DNA of 64,000 bases from contig DATBKU010000018.1 of NCBI GenBank assembly GCA_036555725.1, forward strand, positions 62,001-126,000. Reading direction: 5' to 3'. Each line of letters opens with the position of its first letter. The first letter of the stretch is position 1. A model generated the notes under the pieces. That model was given only the letters and a program-made list of their open reading frames with translations. It did not search any database and was not told where the DNA came from. Position numbers and translations under genes: made by a program. The DNA comes from CALAED01 sp036555725. Its GTDB lineage: Bacteria; Actinomycetota; Actinomycetes; Streptosporangiales; Streptosporangiaceae. Shown here in pieces: positions 54,640 through 62,507 of the stretch.

Positions 54640-55920
54640 GTGGACGCCATCGACGTCATCCTCGCCAAGCGAGACCGCGGGGAGCTCACCGATGAGCAGA
54701 TCAACTGGGTCGTCGCCGCCTACACCAAGGGTGAGGTGGCCGAGGAGCAGATGGCGGCGCTGGCCATGGCGATCGTGCTCAACGGCATGACCCGCCGCGA
54801 GGTTGCCACCTGGACCGACGCGATGATCCGTACCGGCGAGCGGATGGACTGGTCCGCGCTCGACCGGCCGACCACCGACAAGCACTCCACCGGCGGGGTG
54901 GGCGACAAGATCACGTTGCCGCTGGCCCCGACGGTCGCCGCCTGCGGTGCCGCGGTGCCGCAGCTGTCCGGGCGCGGGCTCGGCCACACCGGCGGCACCC
55001 TCGACAAGCTGGAGTCGATCCCGGGCTGGCGGGCCTCGCTTTCTACCGAAGAGATGCTCGGCGTGCTGCACGACGCCGGGGCGGTCGTGTGCGCTGCCGG
55101 CGCCGGGCTGGCCCCCGCCGACCGCAAGCTGTACGCCCTGCGCGACGTCACGGGCACCGTGGAGTCGATCCCGCTCATCGCCAGCTCGATCATGTCGAAG
55201 AAGATCGCCGAGGGCACCGGCGCGCTGGTACTCGACGTCAAGGTCGGCTCCGGGGCGTTCATGAAGACCGCGGACGACGCTCGCCGGCTGGCCCAGACGA
55301 TGGTCGGCATCGGCGCCGACCACGGCCTGCGTACGGTGGCCCTGCTCACCGCCATGGACCGGCCGCTGGGCCGGGCCGTCGGCAACGCCGTCGAGGTCGC
55401 CGAGTCGGTCGAGGTGCTGGCCGGCGGCGGGCCGGCCGACGTCGTCGAGCTGACCGTACGGCTGGCCCGGGAGATGCTCGCCGGGGCCGGGCTGGACGGC
55501 GGCAAGGACCCGGCCGACGCGCTGCGCGACGGGTCCGCCATGGACGTCTGGCGCCGCATGATCACCGCTCAAGGCGGCGACCCCGATGCGCCGCTGCCCA
55601 CGGCGAACGAGTCGTACGACGTGGTCGCGCCGGCGGACGGAGTACTGGCCAGGCTCGACGCGTACGGGGTCGGGGTGGCGGCGTGGCGACTCGGCGCCGG
55701 ACGCGCTCGCAAGGAGGATCCGGTGTCGGCGGCGGCCGGGATCGTCTGCCACGCCAAGCCCGGCGACGAGGTCAAGGCCGGGGCGCCGCTGCTCACCCTG
55801 TACGCCGACGACCCGGGCCGTTTCGACCGCGCGCTGCAGGCCCTCGACGGCGCCGTCGAGGTCCGCCCGGGCGCCAGGCCCGTGCTGTTTCCCCTGGTGA
55901 TCGAACGGGTGATCGCCTGA
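54640..55920 (+). CDS. deoA: Thymidine/pyrimidine-nucleoside phosphorylase
   Basis: 426 residues; phosphorolyses thymidine or uridine to the base and (deoxy)ribose-1-phosphate. Signature SGRGLGHTGGTLDKLES at 110-126, KHSTGGVGDK (phosphate and substrate loop) and a C-terminal alpha/beta domain. GTG start immediately after the cdd stop, with GGAAGGAG inside the cdd end. Sequence cannot separate thymidine-specific from broad pyrimidine activity. Confidence 0.95.
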   Translation: MDAIDVILAKRDRGELTDEQINWVVAAYTKGEVAEEQMAALAMAIVLNGMTRREVATWTDAMIRTGERMDWSALDRPTTDKHSTGGVGDKITLPLAPTVAACGAAVPQLSGRGLGHTGGTLDKLESIPGWRASLSTEEMLGVLHDAGAVVCAAGAGLAPADRKLYALRDVTGTVESIPLIASSIMSKKIAEGTGALVLDVKVGSGAFMKTADDARRLAQTMVGIGADHGLRTVALLTAMDRPLGRAVGNAVEVAESVEVLAGGGPADVVELTVRLAREMLAGAGLDGGKDPADALRDGSAMDVWRRMITAQGGDPDAPLPTANESYDVVAPADGVLARLDAYGVGVAAWRLGAGRARKEDPVSAAAGIVCHAKPGDEVKAGAPLLTLYADDPGRFDRALQALDGAVEVRPGARPVLFPLVIERVIA

Positions 55921-55935
55921 GGGCGCGGGAAGGGA

Positions 55936-55949
55936 GGTACGTTCGTACC
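55936..55949 (+). promoter_or_regulatory. Small hairpin between ribosome site and start of add
   Basis: GGTAC-GTTC-GTACC (plus one flanking pair) lies between GGGAGG (55932-55937) and the GTG at 55950. Unfolded, the spacing is 12 bases; folded, the site and the start come close together. It may tune translation of the deaminase. Confidence 0.4.
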
Positions 55950-57065
55950 GTGACTAATCAGCCGACCATTGACGACATCCGGCGAGCCCCGAAGGTGCTG
56001 CTGCACGATCACCTCGATGGGGGCGTGCGTCCCGAGACGGTCGTCGACCTCGCCGCGGAGACGGGCTATGGCGGGCTGCCCACGAGCGACGCGGCCGAGC
56101 TGCGGCTCTGGTTCACCGAGGCGGCCAACTCCGGTTCGCTGGAGCGCTACCTGGAGACGTTCGCGCACACGGTCGGGGTGATGCAGACCGCGGGTGCGCT
56201 GCAGCGGGTCGCGTACGAGTGCGGGGAGGACCTCGCGGTCGACGGTGTCGTCTACGCCGAGGTGCGGTTCGCCCCCGAGCAGCACACCGGGACCGGGCTG
56301 TCGCTGGAGCAGGTCGTCGAGGCCGTGCTGGCCGGCTTCGCCGAAGCCGGCCGCGACCACGGCATCCGGGTCGGCACGCTCCTCACCGCGATGCGCCACC
56401 AGGCGCGCAGCCGCGAGATCGCCGAGCTGTCCGTGCGCTATCGCGACACCGGGGTCGTCGGCTTCGACATCGCGGGCGCGGAGGCCGGTTACCCGCCCAC
56501 CCGGCACCTCGACGCATTCGAGTACCTCCAGCGCGAGAACGCGCACTTCACGATCCACGCGGGCGAGGGGTTCGGGCTGCCGTCGATCTGGCAGGCGATC
56601 CAGTGGTGCGGAGCCGACCGCCTCGGCCACGGCGTACGGATCATCGACGACATCTCCGACCACGACAGCGACGAGCCGAAGCTCGGCCGGCTGGCGGCAT
56701 ACGTACGGGACAAGCGCATTCCGCTGGAGATGTGCCCGACGTCCAACGTGCAGACGGGGGCGGCCAAGTCGATCGCCGAGCACCCGATAGGCCTGCTGCG
56801 GCGGCTGTTCTTCCGCGTCACCGTCAACACCGACAACCGGCTGATGAGCGACACCACCCTGTCGAAGGAGTTCGCCAACCTGGTTGAGGCGTTCGGGTAC
56901 GGCTGGGACGACCTGCAGTGGTTCACGGTCAACGCCATGAAGTCGGCCTTCATCGGGTTCGACGAGCGGCTGGAGCTCATCAACGGGATCATCAAACCGA
57001 CGTTCGCGCAGCTCAAGTGGCAGCGCGGCACGCAGCTCACCTCACGCGCCCGGCGGGCCACGTGA
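55950..57065 (+). CDS. add: Adenosine deaminase
   Basis: 371 residues, zinc metal-dependent hydrolase converting adenosine to inosine (or deoxyadenosine to deoxyinosine). LHDHLDGGVRPETV (His19, His21), FTIHAGEGFG, RLGHGVRI and the Asp in VNTDNRLMSDTTLS are the expected metal and catalytic residues. GTG at 55950. Feeds inosine to the purine nucleoside phosphorylase encoded at 59430. Four-base GTGA overlap with the next gene. Confidence 0.95.
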   Translation: MTNQPTIDDIRRAPKVLLHDHLDGGVRPETVVDLAAETGYGGLPTSDAAELRLWFTEAANSGSLERYLETFAHTVGVMQTAGALQRVAYECGEDLAVDGVVYAEVRFAPEQHTGTGLSLEQVVEAVLAGFAEAGRDHGIRVGTLLTAMRHQARSREIAELSVRYRDTGVVGFDIAGAEAGYPPTRHLDAFEYLQRENAHFTIHAGEGFGLPSIWQAIQWCGADRLGHGVRIIDDISDHDSDEPKLGRLAAYVRDKRIPLEMCPTSNVQTGAAKSIAEHPIGLLRRLFFRVTVNTDNRLMSDTTLSKEFANLVEAFGYGWDDLQWFTVNAMKSAFIGFDERLELINGIIKPTFAQLKWQRGTQLTSRARRAT

Positions 57066-57664
57066 AACCGGTCGTCTTCCGTTCGACGGCGGCCTTCGTG
57101 TTCGCCTGGGCCTGGCTGGCCTTCGTCGCCATCAACCTGGTCGACATCGCGCTGCGCGGAGACGACGCGGCGGCCGTCATCGCCACCGGTGCGCTGCTGC
57201 TGGGCGCCGGCGTCGCCTACGTGGTCGGCCTGCGGCCGCGCGTGGTCGCCGACGACGAGGGCGTACGGCTGCACAACCCGCTACGCGACATCAGGCTGCC
57301 CTGGCATAAGGTCGACAAGGTCGAAGCCACGCACGCCATCGAGGTCCACAGCGACGACCAGGTGTACCGGGCCTGGGCGCTGCAGACCTCGCCGCGCGCC
57401 CGGCTACGGGCGGAGGCCAAGGCCCGCCGCGGGGCCGACCTCGACAGCTCGGTGCCCGACAAGATCGCCGAGCATCTGAAGGGCAAGATGCCGACCGACT
57501 TCGCGGCCGATCAGCTCAACCAGCTGGCCGAGCAGAAGCGGGGCGGCTTGGCCGAGAGCACGACGGCTGCGGCGTCGGTCTCCCTCTGGTGGCCAGCCGT
57601 CATCGCGCTTGCCCTCCCCGCCGTCCTCCTGGCCGTCTCCATCGTGGTCGCGGTGCTCGCCTAG
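57062..57664 (+). CDS. PH-domain membrane protein
   Basis: 200 residues: two N-terminal membrane segments (FVFAWAWLAFVAINLVDIAL, AAVIATGALLLGAGVAYVVGL), a bacterial PH-like domain (VVADDEGVRLHNPLRDIRLPWHKVDKVEATHAIEVHS), a helical linker, and a C-terminal hydrophobic segment. The arrangement is that of actinobacterial PH-domain proteins (bPH_6 type) of unknown role. GTGA overlap with add places it in the operon, perhaps only by coupling. Confidence 0.75.
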   Translation: MKPVVFRSTAAFVFAWAWLAFVAINLVDIALRGDDAAAVIATGALLLGAGVAYVVGLRPRVVADDEGVRLHNPLRDIRLPWHKVDKVEATHAIEVHSDDQVYRAWALQTSPRARLRAEAKARRGADLDSSVPDKIAEHLKGKMPTDFAADQLNQLAEQKRGGLAESTTAAASVSLWWPAVIALALPAVLLAVSIVVAVLA

Positions 57665-57665
57665 C

Positions 57666-57734
57666 GCGCCCGGCTATAGGAACTGCCGGGCTCGCGACGC
57701 CGCTCGCTGACCCGGCACCCCTATTGCCGGGCGC
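57666..57734. terminator. Nested hairpin between convergent operons
   Basis: GCGCCCGGCTATAGG (57666-57680) pairs with CCTATTGCCGGGCGC (57720-57734) with one mismatch, and inside it TGCCGGG (57684-57690) pairs with CCCGGCA (57711-57717). It spans the gap between the PH-domain gene and the convergent mutase, and includes the last codons of the latter. It is likely a bidirectional terminator. Confidence 0.75.
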
Positions 57735-59412
57735 TCTTAGCCAGCCCGAGGGCGGTGGTGAGGTCGGTGCGGAGGGAGGTGAGCTGGTCGGCTGCGGTTG
57801 ACCGTGCCTCGGCGACGGTGGCGGAGACCGGGACGATGACCTCGAGGTAGCACTTCAGCTTGGGCTCGGTGCCGGACGGCCGGACGACCAAGCGCGCGTC
57901 GCCCGCGAGGCGCAGCCGTAGGCCCTCGGTGGGCGGCAGCCCGTCGACGCCGAGGGACAGGTCGTCGACCACCGCCACCTCGCGCCCGCCGAGCGCCGAG
58001 GGCGGCGACTTGCGCAGCCTGGCCAGCGCCTCGGCGATCAGCAGGTGATCGTCGACCCGGAAGGAGATCTGGGCTGTGGCGTGCAGGCCGTCCTGCCGGG
58101 CCTGGTCGTCGAGCAGGTCGAGCAGCGTGCGGCCGGCCCGCTTGGCCGCGGCGGCCAGTGCGGCGACCGCCAGGGCCGCGCCGATGCCGTCCTTGTCGTG
58201 CACCGGGACGCCGTCGTCGCCGCCGAGGCTGTAGCCCAGGGCCTCCTCGTAACCGAACACCAGCCGGTCGTTCGGCGACCCGCCGCGCATGATCCACTTG
58301 AAGCCGGTCAGGGACTGGGCGTAGCGCACCCCATACCGAGCGGCGATCTTGCCGAGCTGGGTCGACGACACGATCGTGGTCACCACCAGGCGATCCGGGC
58401 CGTGCGTGTGCCGCAGGACGTGCTCGGCGAGCAGGCAGCCGACCTCGTCGCCGGTCAGCAGCCGCCACCCGCCATCCGGCAGCGGCACGCCGACCGCGCA
58501 CCGGTCGCCGTCCGGGTCGTTGGCCAGCACCAGGTCGGCGTGCGTGGCCGCGCCCAGCGCCAGCGCCAGGTCCATCGCCCCCGGCTCCTCGGGGTTGGGG
58601 AACGCCACCGTCGGGAAGTCGGGGTCGGGCGCGCCCTGCTCGGGCACCACCTGGGGTGCCGGGAAGCCCGCCCAGGCGAAGGCCCGCAGCAGCACGTCGC
58701 GAGCCACCCCGTGCAGCGGCGTGTACGCGATCGAGACGTCGCGGTCGGCCCCCAGCGGGATGCGCGCCAGCGAGCGCAGGTAGGCCTCCACGATGTCGTC
58801 GCCGAGCACCGTCCAGCCGGACCCCAGCGGCAGCTCGTCGACCCGGCCGACGGCGTCGATCGCGGCGGAGATCTCGGCGTCGAGCGGCGGCACGATCTGC
58901 GCCCCGTCGTTCCAGTACACCTTGTAGCCGTTGTCCCGGGGCGGGTTGTGGCTGGCCGTCACCATGACCCCGGCGTCCGCACCCAGGTGCCGTACGGCAT
59001 GGGCGAGCACGGGCGTCGGCAGCGGCCCCGGGAGCAGCCACGCGGTGAGCCCGGCCCCCGTCGCCACGGCCGCCGTATCTTCGGCGAATCGCGCCGACCC
59101 GTGCCGGGCGTCGTACCCGATCACCACCGACGCGCCGGCGCTCAGGGTGGCATCGGTTGATGGGAGATGGCCGGCAGGCCTGAAAAGGACCGTGGCCAGC
59201 CCGGCGGCGGCCCGCATTACGGTCACCCGGTTCATGCGATTGGGCCCGGCTCCCAGCTCGCCGCGCAGCCCGGCCGTGCCGAACTCCAGCTTCGCGCCGA
59301 ACCGGTCCGCCAGCGCCGCCTCGTCGTCGAGCAGGCCGGACAGCTCAGCGCGGGTCTCCGGATCCGGATCCTGCGCGATCCACTCCTGCGCCCTGTCTCG
59401 GTACGACCCCAT
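57721..59412 (-). CDS. Phosphohexose/phosphopentose mutase (PMM/PGM family)
   Basis: 563 residues of the alpha-D-phosphohexomutase superfamily: phosphoserine loop TASHNPPRDNGYK, metal loop DPDGDRCAVG, sugar loop GYEEALGYSLGG and the phosphate-binding RPSGTEPKLKCYLEV. The 17-base gap after the purine nucleoside phosphorylase gene suggests it converts ribose-1-phosphate to ribose-5-phosphate (as phosphopentomutase) as well as, or instead of, hexose phosphates. The ATG at 59412 has a GGGGGG-type site; longer in-frame starts run into the upstream gene. Confidence 0.9.
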   Translation of the reverse strand: MGSYRDRAQEWIAQDPDPETRAELSGLLDDEAALADRFGAKLEFGTAGLRGELGAGPNRMNRVTVMRAAAGLATVLFRPAGHLPSTDATLSAGASVVIGYDARHGSARFAEDTAAVATGAGLTAWLLPGPLPTPVLAHAVRHLGADAGVMVTASHNPPRDNGYKVYWNDGAQIVPPLDAEISAAIDAVGRVDELPLGSGWTVLGDDIVEAYLRSLARIPLGADRDVSIAYTPLHGVARDVLLRAFAWAGFPAPQVVPEQGAPDPDFPTVAFPNPEEPGAMDLALALGAATHADLVLANDPDGDRCAVGVPLPDGGWRLLTGDEVGCLLAEHVLRHTHGPDRLVVTTIVSSTQLGKIAARYGVRYAQSLTGFKWIMRGGSPNDRLVFGYEEALGYSLGGDDGVPVHDKDGIGAALAVAALAAAAKRAGRTLLDLLDDQARQDGLHATAQISFRVDDHLLIAEALARLRKSPPSALGGREVAVVDDLSLGVDGLPPTEGLRLRLAGDARLVVRPSGTEPKLKCYLEVIVPVSATVAEARSTAADQLTSLRTDLTTALGLAKSARQ

Positions 59413-59429
59413 CAGCGCACCCCCCTGGC

Positions 59430-60236
59430 TCACAGCTTGGAGATGACCGTGGCCAGCAGCCGGCCCATGCGCTCGGCGGCGGCCCGGCCGGCGGCGAGCA
59501 CCTCTTCGTGGTCGAGCGGGTGCCCGGCCAGCCCGGCCGCGATGTTGGTCACCAGTGAGACGCCGAGCACCTCGGCCCCGGCCTCCCGCGCCGCGATCGT
59601 CTCCAGCACGGTCGACATGCCGATGAGGTCCGCGCCCATCGTACGAAGCATGCGGATCTCGGCCGGCGTCTCGTACGTCGGCCCGCGGAACGCCGCGTAG
59701 ACGCCCTCGCGCAGGCCCGGGTCGACCTCGCGGGCGAGCGCCCGCAGCCGCGCCGAGTACGCCTCGGTCTGGTCGAGGAACTTCGCGCCGGTCAGCGGGT
59801 TGGCCCCGGTCAGGTTGAGGTGGTCGGAGATCAGCACCGGGTCGCCGACCTGCTGCCATTCCGGGCGCAGCCCCCCGGCGGCGTTGGTGAGCACGACGGT
59901 CCGCACCCCCGCTGCCACCGCCGCCCGGACCCCGTGCGCCACCGGGTCGACGCCGCGGCCCTCGTACAGGTGCGTACGGCCGAGGAAGACCAGCGCCCGC
60001 CGCCCGCCGATCTCGACCACGCGGACCCGGCCGGCGTGGCCCTCGACCCCGGGCGGTGCGAAGCCCGGCAAGTCGGTCGCGGGGAACTCCGTCGCGGGCG
60101 CGCCCAGCACGTCGGCGGCCGGCACCCACCCGGAGCCCATCACCAGGGCGACGTCGAACGACTCCGTTCCGGTCCGGGAGTGCAGCTCATCGGCCGCCGC
60201 CCGGGCCAGCTCATAGGCTTCAGATGTCACGCCCAT
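59430..60236 (-). CDS. Purine nucleoside phosphorylase (trimeric type)
   Basis: 268 residues converting inosine or guanosine plus phosphate to the base and ribose-1-phosphate. Family features: ALVMGSGWVPAADVLG, HAGRVRVVEIGG, VLTNAAGGLRPEW, GPTYETPAEIRML and MSTVLETIAA (substrate binding). ATG at 60236. The gene belongs to the deoD/punA group of low-molecular-mass PNPs. It starts 11 bases after the preceding gene and feeds the mutase downstream. Confidence 0.94.
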   Translation of the reverse strand: MGVTSEAYELARAAADELHSRTGTESFDVALVMGSGWVPAADVLGAPATEFPATDLPGFAPPGVEGHAGRVRVVEIGGRRALVFLGRTHLYEGRGVDPVAHGVRAAVAAGVRTVVLTNAAGGLRPEWQQVGDPVLISDHLNLTGANPLTGAKFLDQTEAYSARLRALAREVDPGLREGVYAAFRGPTYETPAEIRMLRTMGADLIGMSTVLETIAAREAGAEVLGVSLVTNIAAGLAGHPLDHEEVLAAGRAAAERMGRLLATVISKL

Positions 60237-60247
60237 ACGTTACGGGG

Positions 60248-60709
60248 TCAGTCGCCGAGGGACTTGCAGGGGCGGGAGCGCAGGTCCTTGACGTAGTCGT
60301 CGGGCGCGCCGGCCCGTTCCGCGGAGTCGCCGAGGATGCCCAGGTAGCGGGCCGACGGCAGACCTCCTTCGTAGTCGTCCAGGACGTACAGCCAGGCCAG
60401 CGCGTCGCCGTCGAGCGTCTCCACGCGCACGCGGATCTTGCGATAGACGCCGAGCTCGGTGCCCTCCCAGCCGTCCATCGCCTGCTCGTCCCATTCGGGC
60501 ACGTCGTAGAGCGCGACGAAGACGTGCTCGTCGGCGTCCTCGACGACAGTGGCGAGGGCACCGTCCCAGCCGATGTCCTCACCGCCGAACGTCAGCCGCC
60601 AGCCGGGCAGCCAGCCGGTCCCCTGCAGTGGGGAATGCGGAGCCCGCTGAGCCATCTGCTCAGGGTCCATATTGGAGGCGTACGCCGCGTACAGAGCCAC
60701 GGTCTGCAA
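60248..60709 (-). CDS. Gamma-glutamylcyclotransferase-like protein
   Basis: 153 residues with the AIG2/GGCT fold: the start LYAAYASNMDPEQM carries the Y-x-S-N motif, and LDDYEGG with the conserved acid residue follows. The catalytic Glu appears to be in DVPEWDEQAMD. A glutathione-type role is not expected, since actinomycetes use mycothiol. TTG at 60709 has GGAAGG eight bases upstream. Neighbour of lpdA, as also in mycobacteria (recalled). Confidence 0.75.
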   Translation of the reverse strand: MQTVALYAAYASNMDPEQMAQRAPHSPLQGTGWLPGWRLTFGGEDIGWDGALATVVEDADEHVFVALYDVPEWDEQAMDGWEGTELGVYRKIRVRVETLDGDALAWLYVLDDYEGGLPSARYLGILGDSAERAGAPDDYVKDLRSRPCKSLGD

Positions 60710-60780
60710 GCGTACGACCTTCCGGCGTCTCGCGGGCCCTTACCCGACCAGGGACCGCGCACAGCGCAACGTGAGTAAGA

Positions 60781-62175
60781 ATGAGGAACGTGACACGCAT
60801 CGCCATCATCGGAGGAGGGCCAGGCGGCTACGAGGCCGCCCTCGTCGCAGCGCAGCTCGAAGGAGAGGTGACGCTCGTCGAGCGCGATGGCCCCGGCGGC
60901 GCGTGCGTGCTGACCGACTGCGTGCCGTCCAAGACCCTCATCGCGACCTCCACCCGCATGGCGGTGCTGTCGGAGTCGGCGTCCCTGGGCATCCAGTTCT
61001 CCGGCGGGCCCGACGGCAAGGTCGGCGGCGCGGTGGTCGACCTGCCACTGGTCAACAAGCGGGTGCGCGAGCTGGCCTGGGCCCAGTCCACCGACGTCGA
61101 GCAGCGGCTCAAGGCCGCCGGGGTGACCGTGGTGCACGGCGACGGGCGTCTGGTCGACCCGCAGGTGGTGGCCGTGGGCGACGAGCGAATCCGCGCCGAC
61201 ATGGTGCTGATCGCGACGGGCGCGACCCCGCGGATCCTGCCCGGTGCCGAGCCCGACGGCGAGCGCATCCTGAACTGGCGGCAGCTGTACGAATTGCCCG
61301 AACTGCCCGAAGAGCTGATCGTGGTCGGCTCCGGCGTGACCGGGGCCGAGTTCGCCTCGGCCTACCAGGCGCTGGGCTCACGGGTCACGCTGGTGTCCTC
61401 GCGCGAGCGGGTGCTGCCGCACGAAGACCCGGACGCGGCCGGGGTGCTCGAAGACGTGTTCCGCCGCCGCGGCATGAACGTCCTGTCGCGGTCCCGGGCG
61501 GCCAAGGTGAGCCGGTCCGGCGACGGCGTCATCGTGACGCTCGAGGACGGCCGCATGGTCACCGGCACGCACTGCCTGATGACCGTCGGCATGGTGCCCA
61601 ACACGCACGGCCTCGGCCTCGAGGAGGCGGGCGTGCGGCTCGACGACAACGGGTTCGTCATCGTCGACAAGGTCTCGCGTACGTCGGCCGGCAACGTGTA
61701 CGCCGCCGGCGACTGCACCGGGATCATGATGCTCGCCTCGGTGGCGGCCATGCAGGGCCGGATCGCCATGTGGCACGCGCTCGGCGAGGCCGTGCAGCCG
61801 CTGAAGCTCGGCTGGGTCGCCGCCACCATCTTCACCGATCCCGAGGTCGGCACCGTCGGGGTGTCGCAGCAGATGATCGACTCGGGTGAGGTCGAGGCCC
61901 GCACGGTGACGTTGCCGCTGGCCACCAACGCCCGGGCCAAGATGCAGGGCTTCCTCGACGGGTTCGTGAAGCTGTTCTGCCGGCCGGCCACCGGCATCGT
62001 GCTGGGCGGCGTGGTCGTCGCGCCGCGGGCGAGCGAGCTGGTGCTCGGGCTGTCGATCGCGGTGCAGCAGCACCTGACCGTCGACCAGCTGGCCCACACG
62101 TTCGCGGTCTATCCCTCGCTGTCGGGCAGCATCACTGAGGCCGCCCGCCGCCTCATGAAGGACTCCGCCTATTAG
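60781..62175 (+). CDS. lpdA: LpdA-type NAD(P)H:quinone reductase flavoprotein
   Basis: 464 residues of the pyridine nucleotide-disulfide oxidoreductase family: FAD loop IAIIGGGPGGYEAAL, redox pair in CVLTDC (Cys42, Cys47), NAD loop VVGSGVTGAEFASAYQ, FAD 2 motif AAGDCTGI. The C-terminal His-Glu pair of true lipoamide dehydrogenases is not seen (VYPSLSGS stands where HPTxSE would be), as in mycobacterial LpdA (Rv3303c), which reduces quinones rather than lipoamide. ATG at 60781. Divergent from the cyclotransferase-like gene; its stop overlaps the next (convergent) gene by four bases. Confidence 0.88.
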   Translation: MRNVTRIAIIGGGPGGYEAALVAAQLEGEVTLVERDGPGGACVLTDCVPSKTLIATSTRMAVLSESASLGIQFSGGPDGKVGGAVVDLPLVNKRVRELAWAQSTDVEQRLKAAGVTVVHGDGRLVDPQVVAVGDERIRADMVLIATGATPRILPGAEPDGERILNWRQLYELPELPEELIVVGSGVTGAEFASAYQALGSRVTLVSSRERVLPHEDPDAAGVLEDVFRRRGMNVLSRSRAAKVSRSGDGVIVTLEDGRMVTGTHCLMTVGMVPNTHGLGLEEAGVRLDDNGFVIVDKVSRTSAGNVYAAGDCTGIMMLASVAAMQGRIAMWHALGEAVQPLKLGWVAATIFTDPEVGTVGVSQQMIDSGEVEARTVTLPLATNARAKMQGFLDGFVKLFCRPATGIVLGGVVVAPRASELVLGLSIAVQQHLTVDQLAHTFAVYPSLSGSITEAARRLMKDSAY

Positions 62176-62507
62176 AAGTCCCGGCCTCCGGAGTCGCCGG
62201 GGGCGCGCAGACCGTGCTGGTGCAGGCGGGCGGCGCGCAGCTCTCCGGCGGCTACCAAGACGACGAAACTGCTCGCGGACAGCAACAGCGCCGGCACCAG
62301 TACGCGGATCCACCACTCGGCCGGCAGCGCCGCGAGGGCGACGCAACACGGCATAATGATCGCGAGGTGGCGGGCCATCATGCGGCCTCGCCACCCCGCG
62401 TCCGTCAGGTCATGCCTGACCCAGTCCAGATTCTCGGCGGGCAACCGGAACCCGAGCGCGTAGCGTACGCGCCGCCACAGGCCCGGGTCACCGGGGAGCC
62501 GGATCAG
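62172..62507 (-). CDS. Small DUF5313-like membrane protein, probable CTG start
   Basis: 111 residues if translated from the CTG at 62507: (M)IRLPGDPGLWRRVRYALGF followed by RLPAENLDWVRHDLTD, then two membrane segments (HLAIIMPCCVALAALPAEWW, VLVPALLLSASSFVVLVAAGEL). This full form reads as a member of the small DUF5313-like actinobacterial membrane proteins, but the TTG at 62444 would give only its C-terminal 90 residues and lose the conserved start. There is no ATG, GTG or TTG between the TTG at 62444 and the upstream in-frame stop. The CTG lies six bases after GGAGG and overlaps the TPM gene stop (CTGA). Function unknown. Confidence 0.6.
   Translation of the reverse strand: MIRLPGDPGLWRRVRYALGFRLPAENLDWVRHDLTDAGWRGRMMARHLAIIMPCCVALAALPAEWWIRVLVPALLLSASSFVVLVAAGELRAARLHQHGLRAPGDSGGRDF

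Noticed and set aside
57721..60129. An 802-codon open frame extending the phosphomutase upstream over pnp.
   Set aside because: The upstream part reads pnp in the wrong frame. The ATG at 59412 has a ribosome site and begins the conserved sequence.
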